Origin: Bacteroides gallinarum DSM 18171 = JCM 13658
GTDB taxonomy: Bacteria > Bacteroidota > Bacteroidia > Bacteroidales > Bacteroidaceae
Direction of reading: 5' to 3'
NCBI RefSeq assembly: GCF_000374365.1
Contig: NZ_KB894116.1
Span: forward strand, 123,041-187,040
Length of the DNA stretch: 64,000 nucleotides
Shown here: positions 19,232 to 27,179 of the stretch, piece by piece
Position numbering within the stretch: the first letter of the stretch is position 1
Layout of the letters: every line of letters starts with the position of its first letter
The notes under the pieces: model-generated
What the model was told of the DNA's origin: nothing
What the model saw: only the letters and a program-made list of their open reading frames with translations
Databases searched by the model: none
Program-made: the position numbers and the translations under genes

Positions 19232-20125
19232 ATGAGTTTGAAAATTGTTGTATTGGCAAAACAAGTTCCCGACACACGCAACGTCGGGAAAGATGCCATG
19301 AAAGCCGACGGAACCATTAACCGTGCGGCACTCCCTGCCATCTTCAACCCCGAAGACCTGAATGCCCTTGAGCAAGCTCTCCGACTGAAAGATGCACATC
19401 CGGGCTCCACCGTAACCATTCTGACCATGGGACCGGGACGCGCAGCCGAAATCATTCGTGAAGGACTTTACCGCGGCGCCGACAACGGCTATCTGCTGAC
19501 CGACCGCGCTTTTGCCGGAGCCGACACACTCGCCACCTCATACGCCCTTGCCACGGCAATCAGAAAAATAGGCGACTGCGACATCATCATCGGCGGCCGC
19601 CAGGCTATCGACGGCGATACGGCGCAGGTAGGTCCCCAAGTGGCCGAAAAGCTGGGACTGACACAAGTTACCTATGCCGAAGAAATCCTGAACGTAGACA
19701 AAGCCGCCGGAAAGATTACCGTAAAACGCCATATCGACGGCGGTGTGGAAACGGTAGAAGGCCCGCTGCCTATCGTTATCACCGTTAACGGAAGCGCCGC
19801 CCCCTGCCGTCCGCGCAACGCCAAGCTGGTGCAGAAATACAAACGCGCCCTCGGTGCGCAGGAGAAAGCCGCCATTGAAAAAGAAGGCGCAGCACTGCCT
19901 TATGCAGCCCTCTACGAGAAATACCCCTATCTGAACATCACCGAATGGAGCGTAGCCGACGTGAACGGCGACCTCGTACAATGCGGCCTGAGCGGTTCGC
20001 CAACGAAGGTGAAAACCATTCAGAACATTTCATTCCAGGCCAAAGAAAGCAAGACACTGACAGGCAGCGACCAGGATGTAGAAGATTTGATTGTCGAACT
20101 GTTAGCTAACCACACGATAGGATAA
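19232..20125 (+). CDS. etfB: Electron transfer flavoprotein, beta subunit
   Basis: Beta subunit of a cytoplasmic heterodimeric electron transfer flavoprotein that passes electrons from the acyl-CoA dehydrogenase encoded two genes downstream. 297 residues, slightly longer than typical EtfB (about 260). Visible features: N-terminal KIVVLAKQVPDTRNV, the nucleotide-binding segment DIIIGGRQAIDGDTAQVGPQVAE, and the later conserved AAPCRPRNAKL stretch. It starts an operon; only 4 bp separate it from etfA. Whether this ETF bifurcates electrons cannot be decided by eye. Confidence 0.93.
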   Translation: MSLKIVVLAKQVPDTRNVGKDAMKADGTINRAALPAIFNPEDLNALEQALRLKDAHPGSTVTILTMGPGRAAEIIREGLYRGADNGYLLTDRAFAGADTLATSYALATAIRKIGDCDIIIGGRQAIDGDTAQVGPQVAEKLGLTQVTYAEEILNVDKAAGKITVKRHIDGGVETVEGPLPIVITVNGSAAPCRPRNAKLVQKYKRALGAQEKAAIEKEGAALPYAALYEKYPYLNITEWSVADVNGDLVQCGLSGSPTKVKTIQNISFQAKESKTLTGSDQDVEDLIVELLANHTIG

Positions 20126-20129
20126 GATT

Positions 20130-21149
20130 ATGAATAATGTATTTGTATATTTAGAGATAGAAGGCACTACGGTTGCCGATGTCAGTCTCGAACTCCTGAC
20201 CAAAGGTCGTAAATTGGCTAATCAACTGGGCTGCCAACTGGAAGCAGTTGCTGCCGGAAACAACCTGGCAGGTATCGAAAAACAAGTATTGCCCTTCGGC
20301 GTCGACAAACTCCATGTATTCGATGCTCCGGGCTTGTTCCCATACACCTCCCTCCCCCACTCCTCTGTCCTTATCAACCTGTTCAAGGAGGAGCAGCCGC
20401 AAATCTGCCTGATGGGAGCGACCGTTATCGGCCGCGACCTCGGCCCGCGCGTATCTTCCGCCCTGACCAGCGGACTGACCGCCGACTGTACCTCCCTCGA
20501 AATCGGCGACCATGAGGACAAGAAAGAAGGCAAAGTCTACAAGAATCTGTTGTACCAAATCCGTCCCGCATTCGGCGGCAACATCGTAGCCACGATTGTC
20601 AACCCCGAACACCGCCCGCAAATGGCGACCGTACGCGAGGGCGTGATGAAGAAAGAAATCCTGGATGCCGATTACAAGGGTGAAGTAATCCGCCACGACG
20701 TTGCCAAGTACGTTCCCGAAACGGACTATGTGGTAAAAGTCATCGACCGCCATGTAGAAAAAGCCAAGCACAACCTGAAAGGCGCTCCCATTGTCGTTGC
20801 CGGCGGTTACGGCATGGGCAGCCGCGAGAACTTCGACATGCTGTTCGACCTGGCAAAAGAGCTTCACGCCGAGGTAGGCGCCAGCCGCGCTGCCGTAGAC
20901 GCCGGTTATGCCGACCATGACCGCCAGATAGGCCAGACAGGTGTGACCGTACGTCCGAAACTCTATATCGCCTGCGGCATCAGCGGACAAATCCAGCACA
21001 TCGCCGGAATGCAGGAGAGCGGCATCATCATCTCTATCAACAACGACGAAAACGCTCCTATCAACGCCATTGCCGACTACGTAATCAACGGCACGGTAGA
21101 GGAAGTTATCCCGAAGATGATTAAGTATTACAAACAGAATAGCAAGTAA
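20130..21149 (+). CDS. etfA: Electron transfer flavoprotein, alpha subunit
   Basis: Alpha subunit (339 residues) carrying the FAD domain of the electron transfer flavoprotein. The C-terminal FAD-binding signature is present: IVVAGGYGMGSRENFDML, then AVDAGYADHDRQIGQTGVTVRPKLYIACGISGQIQH, which matches the family pattern AAVDAG...QVGQTGK.V.P.LYIA.GISGAIQH. Four bp downstream of etfB and 6 bp upstream of the acyl-CoA dehydrogenase gene, so the three are one operon. It dimerises with EtfB. Confidence 0.95.
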   Translation: MNNVFVYLEIEGTTVADVSLELLTKGRKLANQLGCQLEAVAAGNNLAGIEKQVLPFGVDKLHVFDAPGLFPYTSLPHSSVLINLFKEEQPQICLMGATVIGRDLGPRVSSALTSGLTADCTSLEIGDHEDKKEGKVYKNLLYQIRPAFGGNIVATIVNPEHRPQMATVREGVMKKEILDADYKGEVIRHDVAKYVPETDYVVKVIDRHVEKAKHNLKGAPIVVAGGYGMGSRENFDMLFDLAKELHAEVGASRAAVDAGYADHDRQIGQTGVTVRPKLYIACGISGQIQHIAGMQESGIIISINNDENAPINAIADYVINGTVEEVIPKMIKYYKQNSK

Positions 21150-21155
21150 GAAACC

Positions 21156-22862
21156 ATGGCTAATTTTTATACAGATATTCCGGAACTCAAGTATCACTTG
21201 AACAATCCGATGATGCAGCGTATCTGCGAGCTGAAAGAACGCGGCTACGAAGACAAAGACAAGTTCGACTATGCCCCGCAGGACTATGCGGATGCTATCG
21301 ACTCCTACGATAAAGTACTCGAAATCACAGGCGAAATCACTGCCGAAATCATCGCCCCCAACGCCGAGGGCGTAGACGAAGAAGGTCCCCATTGCGCCAA
21401 CGGCCGTGTAGAGTATGCCAGCGGCACTAAACAGAACCTCGACGCCATGGTAAAAGCCGGACTGAACGGCATGACCATGCCCCGTCGTTTCGGCGGATTG
21501 AACTTCCCGATTACCCCGTATACCATGTGTGCGGAAATCGTGGCCGCCGCCGATGCCGGTTTCGGCAACATCTGGTCTTTGCAGGACTGTATCGAAACCC
21601 TTTACGAGTTCGGCAACGAAGACCAGCACAGCCGCTTCATCCCCCGTATCTGCGCCGGTGAAACCATGTCGATGGACTTAACCGAACCGGATGCCGGCTC
21701 CGACCTCCAGAGCGTGATGCTGAAAGCCACCTACGACGAAGCCAATAACTGTTGGCGCCTGAACGGAGTGAAACGTTTCATCACCAACGGTGATGCCGAC
21801 CTGCATCTCGTGCTGGCGCGCTCGGAAGAAGGGACAAAAGACGGCCGCGGCCTCTCCATGTTCATCTACGACAAGCGCGACGGCGGCGTAAACGTCCGCC
21901 GCATCGAGAACAAGCTGGGTATCCACGGCTCTCCCACCTGCGAGCTGGTTTACAAGAACGCCAAATGCGAACTTTGCGGCGAGCGCAAGCTCGGCTTGAT
22001 TAAATACGTAATGGCATTGATGAACGGCGCCCGCCTGGGTATCGCCGCACAGTCCGTAGGCCTGTCGCAAGCCGCCTACAACGAAGGACTCGCCTATGCC
22101 AAAGACCGCAAGCAGTTCGGCAAGGCTATCATCGAATTCCCGGCAGTGTACGACATGCTGTCCATTATGAAAGCCAAGCTGGATGCCGGCCGCGCCCTGC
22201 TGTACCAGACCTCGCGCTACGTAGACATCTACAAGGCACTGGACGACATCGCCCGCGAACGCAAGCTCACTCCGGAAGAACGCCAGGAGCAAAAGAGATA
22301 TGCCAAGCTGGCCGACGCCTTCACTCCGCTGGCTAAAGGTATGAACTCCGAATATGCCAATCAGAATGCTTACGACAGCATCCAGATACACGGCGGTTCG
22401 GGCTTCATGCTGGAATACGCCTGCCAACGCATCTACCGCGACGCACGTATCACCTCCATTTACGAAGGCACTACACAGTTGCAAACCGTAGCCGCTATCC
22501 GCTACGTTACCAACGGCGCATATGCCGCCACCCTGCGCGACTACGAGCTGATTCCGTGCAGCGAGGAAATGCAGCCGCTGTTGGAGCGCGTAAAAGAGAT
22601 GACGAACAAGTTCGACGCCTGCACCAATGCCGTTAAGGAAAGCGGCAACCAGGAACTGCTGGACTTCGTAGCCCGCCGCCTTTACGAAATGGCTGCCGTA
22701 TGCGTGATGTCCCACCTGCTGATTCAGGATGCAACCAAAGCGCCCGAGATGTTCGCCAAGTCCGCACGGGTCTATGTGAACTATGCAGAATCGGAAATAG
22801 AGAAGCACTTCAACTTCATCTGCAAAATCAAAGCCGAGGAGTTGGAAAGCTACCGTAAATAA
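21156..22862 (+). CDS. Acyl-CoA dehydrogenase
   Basis: FAD-dependent acyl-CoA dehydrogenase of 568 residues, longer than the usual 380-residue enzymes because of a C-terminal extension after about residue 450. Motifs: MDLTEPDAGSDL (flavin/substrate loop), KRFITNGDADLHLVLARSE, KDRKQFGKAI, QIHGGSGFMLEY, and the helix with IYEGTTQLQ, whose Glu matches the catalytic base of medium-chain enzymes. Last gene of the etf operon. It would donate electrons to, or accept them from, the ETF pair. Substrate chain length is unknown; long variants like this are common in Bacteroidetes. Confidence 0.93.
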   Translation: MANFYTDIPELKYHLNNPMMQRICELKERGYEDKDKFDYAPQDYADAIDSYDKVLEITGEITAEIIAPNAEGVDEEGPHCANGRVEYASGTKQNLDAMVKAGLNGMTMPRRFGGLNFPITPYTMCAEIVAAADAGFGNIWSLQDCIETLYEFGNEDQHSRFIPRICAGETMSMDLTEPDAGSDLQSVMLKATYDEANNCWRLNGVKRFITNGDADLHLVLARSEEGTKDGRGLSMFIYDKRDGGVNVRRIENKLGIHGSPTCELVYKNAKCELCGERKLGLIKYVMALMNGARLGIAAQSVGLSQAAYNEGLAYAKDRKQFGKAIIEFPAVYDMLSIMKAKLDAGRALLYQTSRYVDIYKALDDIARERKLTPEERQEQKRYAKLADAFTPLAKGMNSEYANQNAYDSIQIHGGSGFMLEYACQRIYRDARITSIYEGTTQLQTVAAIRYVTNGAYAATLRDYELIPCSEEMQPLLERVKEMTNKFDACTNAVKESGNQELLDFVARRLYEMAAVCVMSHLLIQDATKAPEMFAKSARVYVNYAESEIEKHFNFICKIKAEELESYRK

Positions 22863-22931
22863 CAAGTCCTGCGCCCCTTCCATAACGGCAAACATGCCGG
22901 AAGAGGCAAAAGGCAATTCCGAAACCATACG

Positions 22932-22974
22932 AGAAGGGAAGATGTATTCAACCTACGCCTTCCCTTCTTCATTT
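22932..22974 (+). terminator. Intrinsic terminator of the etf operon
   Basis: A 10-bp perfect stem (AGAAGGGAAG at 22932-22941 with CTTCCCTTCT at 22959-22968) is followed by TCATTTC. It falls inside the longest possible reading frame of the next gene, supporting a start for that gene downstream at 22990. Confidence 0.75.
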
Positions 22975-22989
22975 CATAAATTCTATCCT

Positions 22990-23565
22990 ATGGAAATAGA
23001 GCAGCACCCTTTAGAACCCTTTCTCCCCGCCAATGCGCGTCTGCTGATGCTGGGCAGCTTTCCGCCGCAGAAGAAACGGTGGTCTATGGAGTTCTACTAC
23101 CCGAACTGGAACAACGACATGTGGCGCATCGTGGGCTACCTGTTCTTCGGTGACAAAGACCGTTTCGTAGAAAAATCCCGAAAAGCATTCTGCAAAGAGT
23201 GCATCATCGACTTCCTGAACGAGAAAGGCATCGCCCTGTTCGATACGGCCACCGCTATCCGACGGTTGCAGGACAACGCCTCCGACAAATTCCTCGAAGT
23301 AGTACAGCCTACCGATACGGCATCGCTGCTACGGCAACTGCCGCAATGTAAAGCAATCGTTACTACCGGGCAGAAAGCCACGGACACGCTTTGTACGCAA
23401 TTCTCGCTGAAAGAGCCCAAAGTGAGCGACTTTGCAGAATTCCTTTTCGAAGGCCGTCCTATGCGCCTTTACCGTATGCCGTCCTCCTCAAGAGCTTATC
23501 CGCTCGCCTTAGAAAAAAAAGCGGCGGCGTATCGCATTATGTATCAGGACTTACAAATGCTATAA
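22990..23565 (+). CDS. Uracil-DNA-glycosylase superfamily protein
   Basis: Small protein of 191 residues if started at ATG 22990 (MEIEQHPLEPF), chosen because the upstream in-frame ATG at 22894 would put a terminator inside the coding region. It resembles the uracil/mismatch DNA glycosylase fold: LLMLGSFPP near the N-terminus is the first strand plus water-activating loop region, and the C-terminal segment YRMPSSSRAYPL fits the DNA-minor-groove loop (pattern lPSPSp). It probably recognises damaged or mismatched bases, but the exact subfamily and activity are not clear. Single gene upstream of tRNA-Trp. Confidence 0.7.
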   Translation: MEIEQHPLEPFLPANARLLMLGSFPPQKKRWSMEFYYPNWNNDMWRIVGYLFFGDKDRFVEKSRKAFCKECIIDFLNEKGIALFDTATAIRRLQDNASDKFLEVVQPTDTASLLRQLPQCKAIVTTGQKATDTLCTQFSLKEPKVSDFAEFLFEGRPMRLYRMPSSSRAYPLALEKKAAAYRIMYQDLQML

Positions 23566-23598
23566 GCAAATTTCGCCTTAAAATAAAGCGACAAAGGG

Positions 23599-23629
23599 CT
23601 TGCAGATTTGAAAGTTTCCATTACCTTTG
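23599..23629 (+). promoter_or_regulatory. Promoter of tRNA-Trp
   Basis: Exact -7 box TACCTTTG at 23622-23629 and a -33-like CTTG at 23599-23602 with a 19-bp spacer. The mature tRNA begins 11 bp after the -7 box. Confidence 0.75.
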
Positions 23630-23639
23630 CAACCGCAAT

Positions 23640-23712
23640 ACGGGAGTAGCTCAGTTGGTAGAGCACCGGTCTCCAAAACCGGGTGTCGGGAGTTCGAGCC
23701 TCTCCTCCCGTG
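23640..23712 (+). tRNA. tRNA-Trp (CCA)
   Basis: Cloverleaf of 73 nt: acceptor stem ACGGGAG paired with CTCCCGT, D-arm AGCTCAGTTGGTAGAGC, anticodon stem CCGGT/ACCGG with loop CTCCAAA (anticodon CCA), T-arm GGGAGTTCGAGCCTCTCC region, discriminator G. The terminal CCA is not encoded. It has its own promoter and a strong hairpin terminator directly after. Confidence 0.95.
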
Positions 23713-23714
23713 CA

Positions 23715-23761
23715 GAGATAAGACCATGTAAATTAACAGTTTACATGGTCTTATCTCATTT
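23715..23761 (+). terminator. Terminator of tRNA-Trp
   Basis: Perfect 18-bp stem (23715-23732 with 23740-23757), 7-base loop, followed by ATTT. It begins three bases after the tRNA. Confidence 0.8.
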
Positions 23762-23992
23762 AGGTCGGACAAAAGTCGGACAAATAACAATCGCAATAGT
23801 TTAACGTCCTACATTTTCATATCTGGAAAATGTAGAAAAGTATGCTAAGTACCTTGTTAAGCTGAAAACGACCGGCAGCATCAAACCCAATACATTCATT
23901 TGATTACAATAAACGTTTGTGTGTGCTTCGCGATTACATGCAAAACCACATGCTCCCAATTATGTATATCTATCAGTTTAATCTGACCTGAC
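23762..23992. other. Intergenic stretch with a direct repeat and a small inverted repeat
   Basis: Immediately after the tRNA terminator GTCGGACAAA occurs twice in direct orientation (23764-23773 and 23775-23784). A perfect 10-bp inverted repeat, CTACATTTTC/GAAAATGTAG, lies at 23809-23835. No gene is visible. The redox operon converges from the right. The repeat could be a scar of a tRNA-targeting integrated element, but no integrase is nearby. Confidence 0.45.
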
Positions 23993-24829
23993 TTATAACC
24001 CCTGAATAATCTTCAACGCCTTTATCGCCGGTGGAAAACCGATGTACGGCAAGCATTGTATCACAGCCGCTGCAAGCGTTTCCTTGCCGTTACCCAGCTT
24101 TATATTCCCCATTCCATGCGAAACCAACTGGCTGTCCGCACCCAGGGTCGTAAGGATGCAATACACCAGCAGCTCCCGCGTCTTTACATCCAGCCCGTTA
24201 CGGGTGTAAATCTCCCCGAAGCAGAAGGCGGTAAGGAAACGAGCCGCCTCGCTTCCCAATCCTCCGGGCACATCCTTCAATGCCTCGGCAATCTCATCCC
24301 CGTACAACGGCTTCTGGATAGCCGCCCCTTTCTCATACCGGTTTTCTTCCGTCACCGTACCCTGCTCCTCCAAGGGGAGGGCTATGCCGCACTCCTTAAA
24401 CACCTCGTTTACAACCGTCAGCGCATTCAAAGTCTTTGGAAAGCCGATAAAAGGAGCGCACAGATATATAAGCTCCCTCAATTCGACGGGCGTAACGCCG
24501 ACATTCAGGGCGGCAGCAGCATGCGCTTTCAATTGAGGCAACGTCTGCATGGTTGTCAGCGTGATACAAGTAATCATCTCACGGGTTTTCATATCGAGCT
24601 CTCCGGTACGGAATACCTCGCCGAAAATATATTTCTGAAGCATATTCATCAGCTCAGGGTCTGTACCCTGCCCCGTCAGCGCCTCGCCGCTGAACAAGGC
24701 GGCATAGTTCTTTTTGCACAATTCTATTCTGTCCATATTCTTTTCCTTACCCGGTATCGTATCCGGTTGTCCGGATGCCGATAGCGCTCCCCACAGCGCC
24801 AAAACGCCCGTTAACAATATCTTTTTCAT
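23993..24829 (-). CDS. Exported two-domain carboxymuconolactone-decarboxylase-family protein
   Basis: 278 residues with a signal peptide (about 1-20, ending SASGQ). Two tandem CMD/AhpD-type helical domains can be recognised from parallel motifs: MKTREMITCITLTTM ... PFIGFPKTLNAL (about 80-140) and VKTRELLVYCILTTL ... PYIGFPPAIKAL (about 215-275). Neither has the CxxC of peroxidase-active AhpD, so a gamma-carboxymuconolactone-decarboxylase-like role is more likely. It is the last gene of a cupin-flavodoxin-CMD operon on the minus strand, a combination common in Bacteroides. Actual substrate unknown. Confidence 0.85.
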   Translation of the reverse strand: MKKILLTGVLALWGALSASGQPDTIPGKEKNMDRIELCKKNYAALFSGEALTGQGTDPELMNMLQKYIFGEVFRTGELDMKTREMITCITLTTMQTLPQLKAHAAAALNVGVTPVELRELIYLCAPFIGFPKTLNALTVVNEVFKECGIALPLEEQGTVTEENRYEKGAAIQKPLYGDEIAEALKDVPGGLGSEAARFLTAFCFGEIYTRNGLDVKTRELLVYCILTTLGADSQLVSHGMGNIKLGNGKETLAAAVIQCLPYIGFPPAIKALKIIQGL

Positions 24830-24851
24830 CTCTCTCGTTTACTTCTCTCGC

Positions 24852-25412
24852 TTACTTTACAATACCTATCTCCTTCAGCCATTTCCTCACCTGGGGAGCA
24901 GCGCCTTTGACAGAACTCCCGTTGACAGCCAGCCCCTTCAACATCCGGGACTGGGGGCAAAGACCTTTGACAGCCGCTTCGCATCCCGCCATGCCACCGC
25001 CACCGTGGGTTACAAAAGGCACGACAGTCTTACCCGCAAGGCCTTCATTGGCAAGGAAAGTTGCCACCGGCGGAGCGATAGTACTCCACCAGTTCGGAGA
25101 GCCCACAAAAATCACATCATATTGCGCCAGGTTACCGGGCATGGACTTCAAAGGCGGTTTTACATTACCCTTAATCTCTCTCTTGCCGCGTTCCAGCACC
25201 TCCTGGTAAACCGAGGAATAAGGTTCGCCGGGTTCAATCTCAAAAATATCCGCTCCCGTAGCCTCCCGAATCTGCTCCGCCATGGCACGGGTATTGCCGC
25301 TATGGGAAAAATAAGCCACTAATATCTTCATAGGTTCACTCTTTTTTTGTGCATCCGCCCCTCCGCATGCAAGGAGCAGGAATGCGGTTAATACAAATGT
25401 CAGTCGTTTCAT
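24852..25412 (-). CDS. Flavodoxin-like lipoprotein
   Basis: 186-residue flavodoxin-fold protein with an FMN phosphate-binding loop AYFSHSGNTRAMAE (about 33-46) and later WWSTIAPPVATF and PFVTHGGGG segments of the flavodoxin_4 type. The N-terminus has a lipobox LLAC (Cys16), so it is probably membrane-anchored in the envelope, unusual for a flavin electron carrier. Middle gene of the cupin-flavodoxin-CMD operon (22 bp to the CMD gene, 59 bp from the cupin gene). Expected function: electron transfer or quinone reduction together with its neighbours; inference. Confidence 0.85.
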   Translation of the reverse strand: MKRLTFVLTAFLLLACGGADAQKKSEPMKILVAYFSHSGNTRAMAEQIREATGADIFEIEPGEPYSSVYQEVLERGKREIKGNVKPPLKSMPGNLAQYDVIFVGSPNWWSTIAPPVATFLANEGLAGKTVVPFVTHGGGGMAGCEAAVKGLCPQSRMLKGLAVNGSSVKGAAPQVRKWLKEIGIVK

Positions 25413-25471
25413 CGCAGTAATTCTTTATGATTAGAAGTAGTAATTCTCGAATGCAAAAACGCAGGAAACTC

Positions 25472-25960
25472 TCACTTCACCGCCCTCGCATATTCCTCGT
25501 CGCTCACAGGCTCCAACCATGTGTTCTTATTGATTTGCAGATTGCACTCCACCGCTATATGCGAAAACCAACTGTCGGGCGCCGCCCCGTGCCAATGCTC
25601 CACGCCAGGAGCAATCTCCACCACATCCCCCGGCAGCAGACGACGGGCGGCCTGTCCGCGTTCCTGGTAATACCCCGTTCCGCCGACGGCGATAAGAATC
25701 TGTCCGCCCGTATGACTATGCCAGTTGTTGCGGCAACCCGGCTCGAAAGTTACATTGGACATGGGCACATTCAATTCCTTATTGCCCGTCAGCGGAGCCA
25801 GCCAGGACTTGCCGGAGAAGAACTTCCCGAACCCGGTGTTTTCGCTGCCCGTCGGAAAAACACTGATTTCCGGTACTTCCGTTTTCACACTCTGCGCATC
25901 GATATCCGCCATACCGCCTACTATAAACGGCACAGCGACAAGCATTTTCTTTATATTCAT
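25472..25960 (-). CDS. Exported cupin-domain protein
   Basis: 162 residues with an N-terminal signal segment (about 1-22). The single cupin barrel has metal-binding motif 1 (NNWHSHTGGQILIAVGGTG) and motif 2 (PGVEHWHGAAPDSWFSH), so His residues for a metal centre are present. First gene of the cupin-flavodoxin-CMD operon, preceded by an exact -7 box. Cupins in this context usually accompany CMD proteins and aldo/keto reductases in a presumed detoxification role; substrate unknown. Confidence 0.85.
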   Translation of the reverse strand: MNIKKMLVAVPFIVGGMADIDAQSVKTEVPEISVFPTGSENTGFGKFFSGKSWLAPLTGNKELNVPMSNVTFEPGCRNNWHSHTGGQILIAVGGTGYYQERGQAARRLLPGDVVEIAPGVEHWHGAAPDSWFSHIAVECNLQINKNTWLEPVSDEEYARAVK

Positions 25961-25982
25961 AGTACAGTACGTTTTTACCCTG

Positions 25983-25990
25983 CAAATATA
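25983..25990 (-). promoter_or_regulatory. -7 promoter box of the cupin operon
   Basis: Minus-strand TATATTTG, an exact match, 23 bp upstream of the cupin start codon. The nearest -33-like TTTG (26005-26008 on the complement) is only 14 bp away. Confidence 0.55.
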
Positions 25991-26090
25991 GCAGGGTTCA
26001 TTCCCAAATACTGTACACCGATTACTGAGATATGTACCAAGATTACGGTTTATAGTAGCCGGCGTCCCTACAAAAGCAATGAAGGTATAT

Positions 26091-26184
26091 CGAGGTTTAC
26101 CGCAGATTACACGGATTAGCGCAGATTATCATACTGATAATCAACTATTTTGTTTTAATCTGTACTAATCCGTGGTAAACCTCG
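26091..26184. repeat. Long palindromic intergenic repeat, copy 1
   Basis: The outer arms CGAGGTTTACC and GGTAAACCTCG pair perfectly. Inner arms contain ACGGATTA and CAGATTA and their complements, with an 8-base bulge GCAGATTA on the left. It sits just downstream of queE. Sequence blocks (ACCGCAGATTACACGGATTA-type) recur at 35129-35237 and 40498-40577. Confidence 0.85.
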
Positions 26185-26193
26185 TAAGCGGAT

Positions 26194-26739
26194 TTACCGG
26201 ATATCTATCAGCTTATGCGTTTGCAAGCTCAACCTCCACTTCGGATGCCGCATCACGCAGTCCACAGTCTCGCCGATATTGTTGCAGGAACAAGGTTGCA
26301 GGAAGAAATACCTGGCAGGAAGCGGCTCGTACACAGCAATGTCCTGCCCCTCGTACACCACCTTCACCTCATCCATGCGCGAGATACGCAGCTCCGCCCC
26401 CTGCTTGGGCGAACAGGTTACCCAGTCTATATTATCCGGCAGCGGACGTGTTCCGTTAGTTTCGATGCAGACAAACTTCCCCATGCGGTGCAAGCGGTCT
26501 ACGAACTCCCAGTCAATCCAGAGCGACGGCTCTCCACCCGTCAGTATCACCGTCGTTGCGGGATATTTCCCCACTTCCGCCAAAATCTCCTCATCGGACA
26601 TCCCGACACCCTCCTCGTGCTGCGTATCGCAGAAAGAGCACTTCAGGTTACAGCCGGAAAAGCGGATAAAGACGGCGGGAGTACCCGTATGGAACCCCTC
26701 TCCCTGCAAGCTGTAAAATATCTCGTTAATCTTTCTCAT
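26194..26739 (-). CDS. queE: 7-carboxy-7-deazaguanine synthase (radical SAM)
   Basis: Radical-SAM enzyme of queuosine/preQ0 biosynthesis that converts 6-carboxytetrahydropterin (the QueD product) to 7-carboxy-7-deazaguanine. Starting at ATG 26739 gives 181 residues; the longer frame from 26853 has no support and would overlap queD further. The iron-sulfur cysteines are Cys30, Cys34 and Cys37 in GCNLKCSFC, a Cx3Cx2C arrangement. SLQGEGFHTGTPAVFIR at the N-terminus and TGGEPSL and ETNGT later are QueE signatures. The start overlaps the end of queD by 14 bp, so translation is coupled. Confidence 0.94.
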   Translation of the reverse strand: MRKINEIFYSLQGEGFHTGTPAVFIRFSGCNLKCSFCDTQHEEGVGMSDEEILAEVGKYPATTVILTGGEPSLWIDWEFVDRLHRMGKFVCIETNGTRPLPDNIDWVTCSPKQGAELRISRMDEVKVVYEGQDIAVYEPLPARYFFLQPCSCNNIGETVDCVMRHPKWRLSLQTHKLIDIR

Positions 26740-27058
26740 AAATTGCCACATTCGATTCGGACTCCTGTACCTCCACCTTAAAGCATGCCGGTATCCGGTC
26801 GCATATCCAGCGTGCAATATTCTCGGCTGTGGGATTGAAGGGAAGTACCTCATTGATATTCCGGTGGTCTAACTTTTCTTGCACCGCTTGCTTGATGTGG
26901 CTGAAATCCACCACCATTCCGTCCTCATTCAGCTCCTTGGAACGGCAATAGACTGTGATTATCCAATTGTGACCATGCAGATTCTCACATTTACTCTGAT
27001 AGGAAAGCCTCAGGCTGTGGGCAGCCGACACCTCCATTCGTTTAATGACTGTGTACAT
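26726..27058 (-). CDS. queD: 6-carboxy-5,6,7,8-tetrahydropterin synthase
   Basis: Zinc enzyme of 110 residues that makes 6-carboxytetrahydropterin from dihydroneopterin triphosphate, the substrate of the downstream queE product. Zinc ligands His14, His28 and His30 (SAAHSL and LHGH) and catalytic Cys24 are visible, and the later segments HRNINEV and TAENIARW are typical. Overlaps queE by 14 bp. An exact -7 box on the minus strand lies at 27127-27134. Confidence 0.94.
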   Translation of the reverse strand: MYTVIKRMEVSAAHSLRLSYQSKCENLHGHNWIITVYCRSKELNEDGMVVDFSHIKQAVQEKLDHRNINEVLPFNPTAENIARWICDRIPACFKVEVQESESNVAIYEKD

Positions 27059-27126
27059 ACTATTAATACGCTAATTAAAATATCGTTTATAGAACCTATG
27101 CATCTAATGTCACCTCGATGCAGCGG

Positions 27127-27175
27127 CAAAAATACAAAAAAGCGCTGGAACTAACCGTTATTTATCCTATTTTTG
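27127..27175. promoter_or_regulatory. Divergent -7 boxes for queDE and the DUF454 gene
   Basis: Minus strand TATTTTTG at 27127-27134 (for queD) and plus strand TATTTTTG at 27168-27175 (for the DUF454 gene). The plus box ends only 4 bp before the ATG at 27180, which would give a leaderless or almost leaderless transcript. Confidence 0.55.
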
Positions 27176-27179
27176 CGGC

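Noticed and set aside
20151..22928. Two long antisense frames over etfA and the acyl-CoA dehydrogenase
   Set aside because: Shadow frames of strongly supported enzymes with matching conserved motifs on the plus strand.
22894..22989. Longer N-terminus for the glycosylase-fold protein
   Set aside because: The extra codons contain the terminator hairpin of the preceding operon, and the conserved part begins at the downstream ATG.
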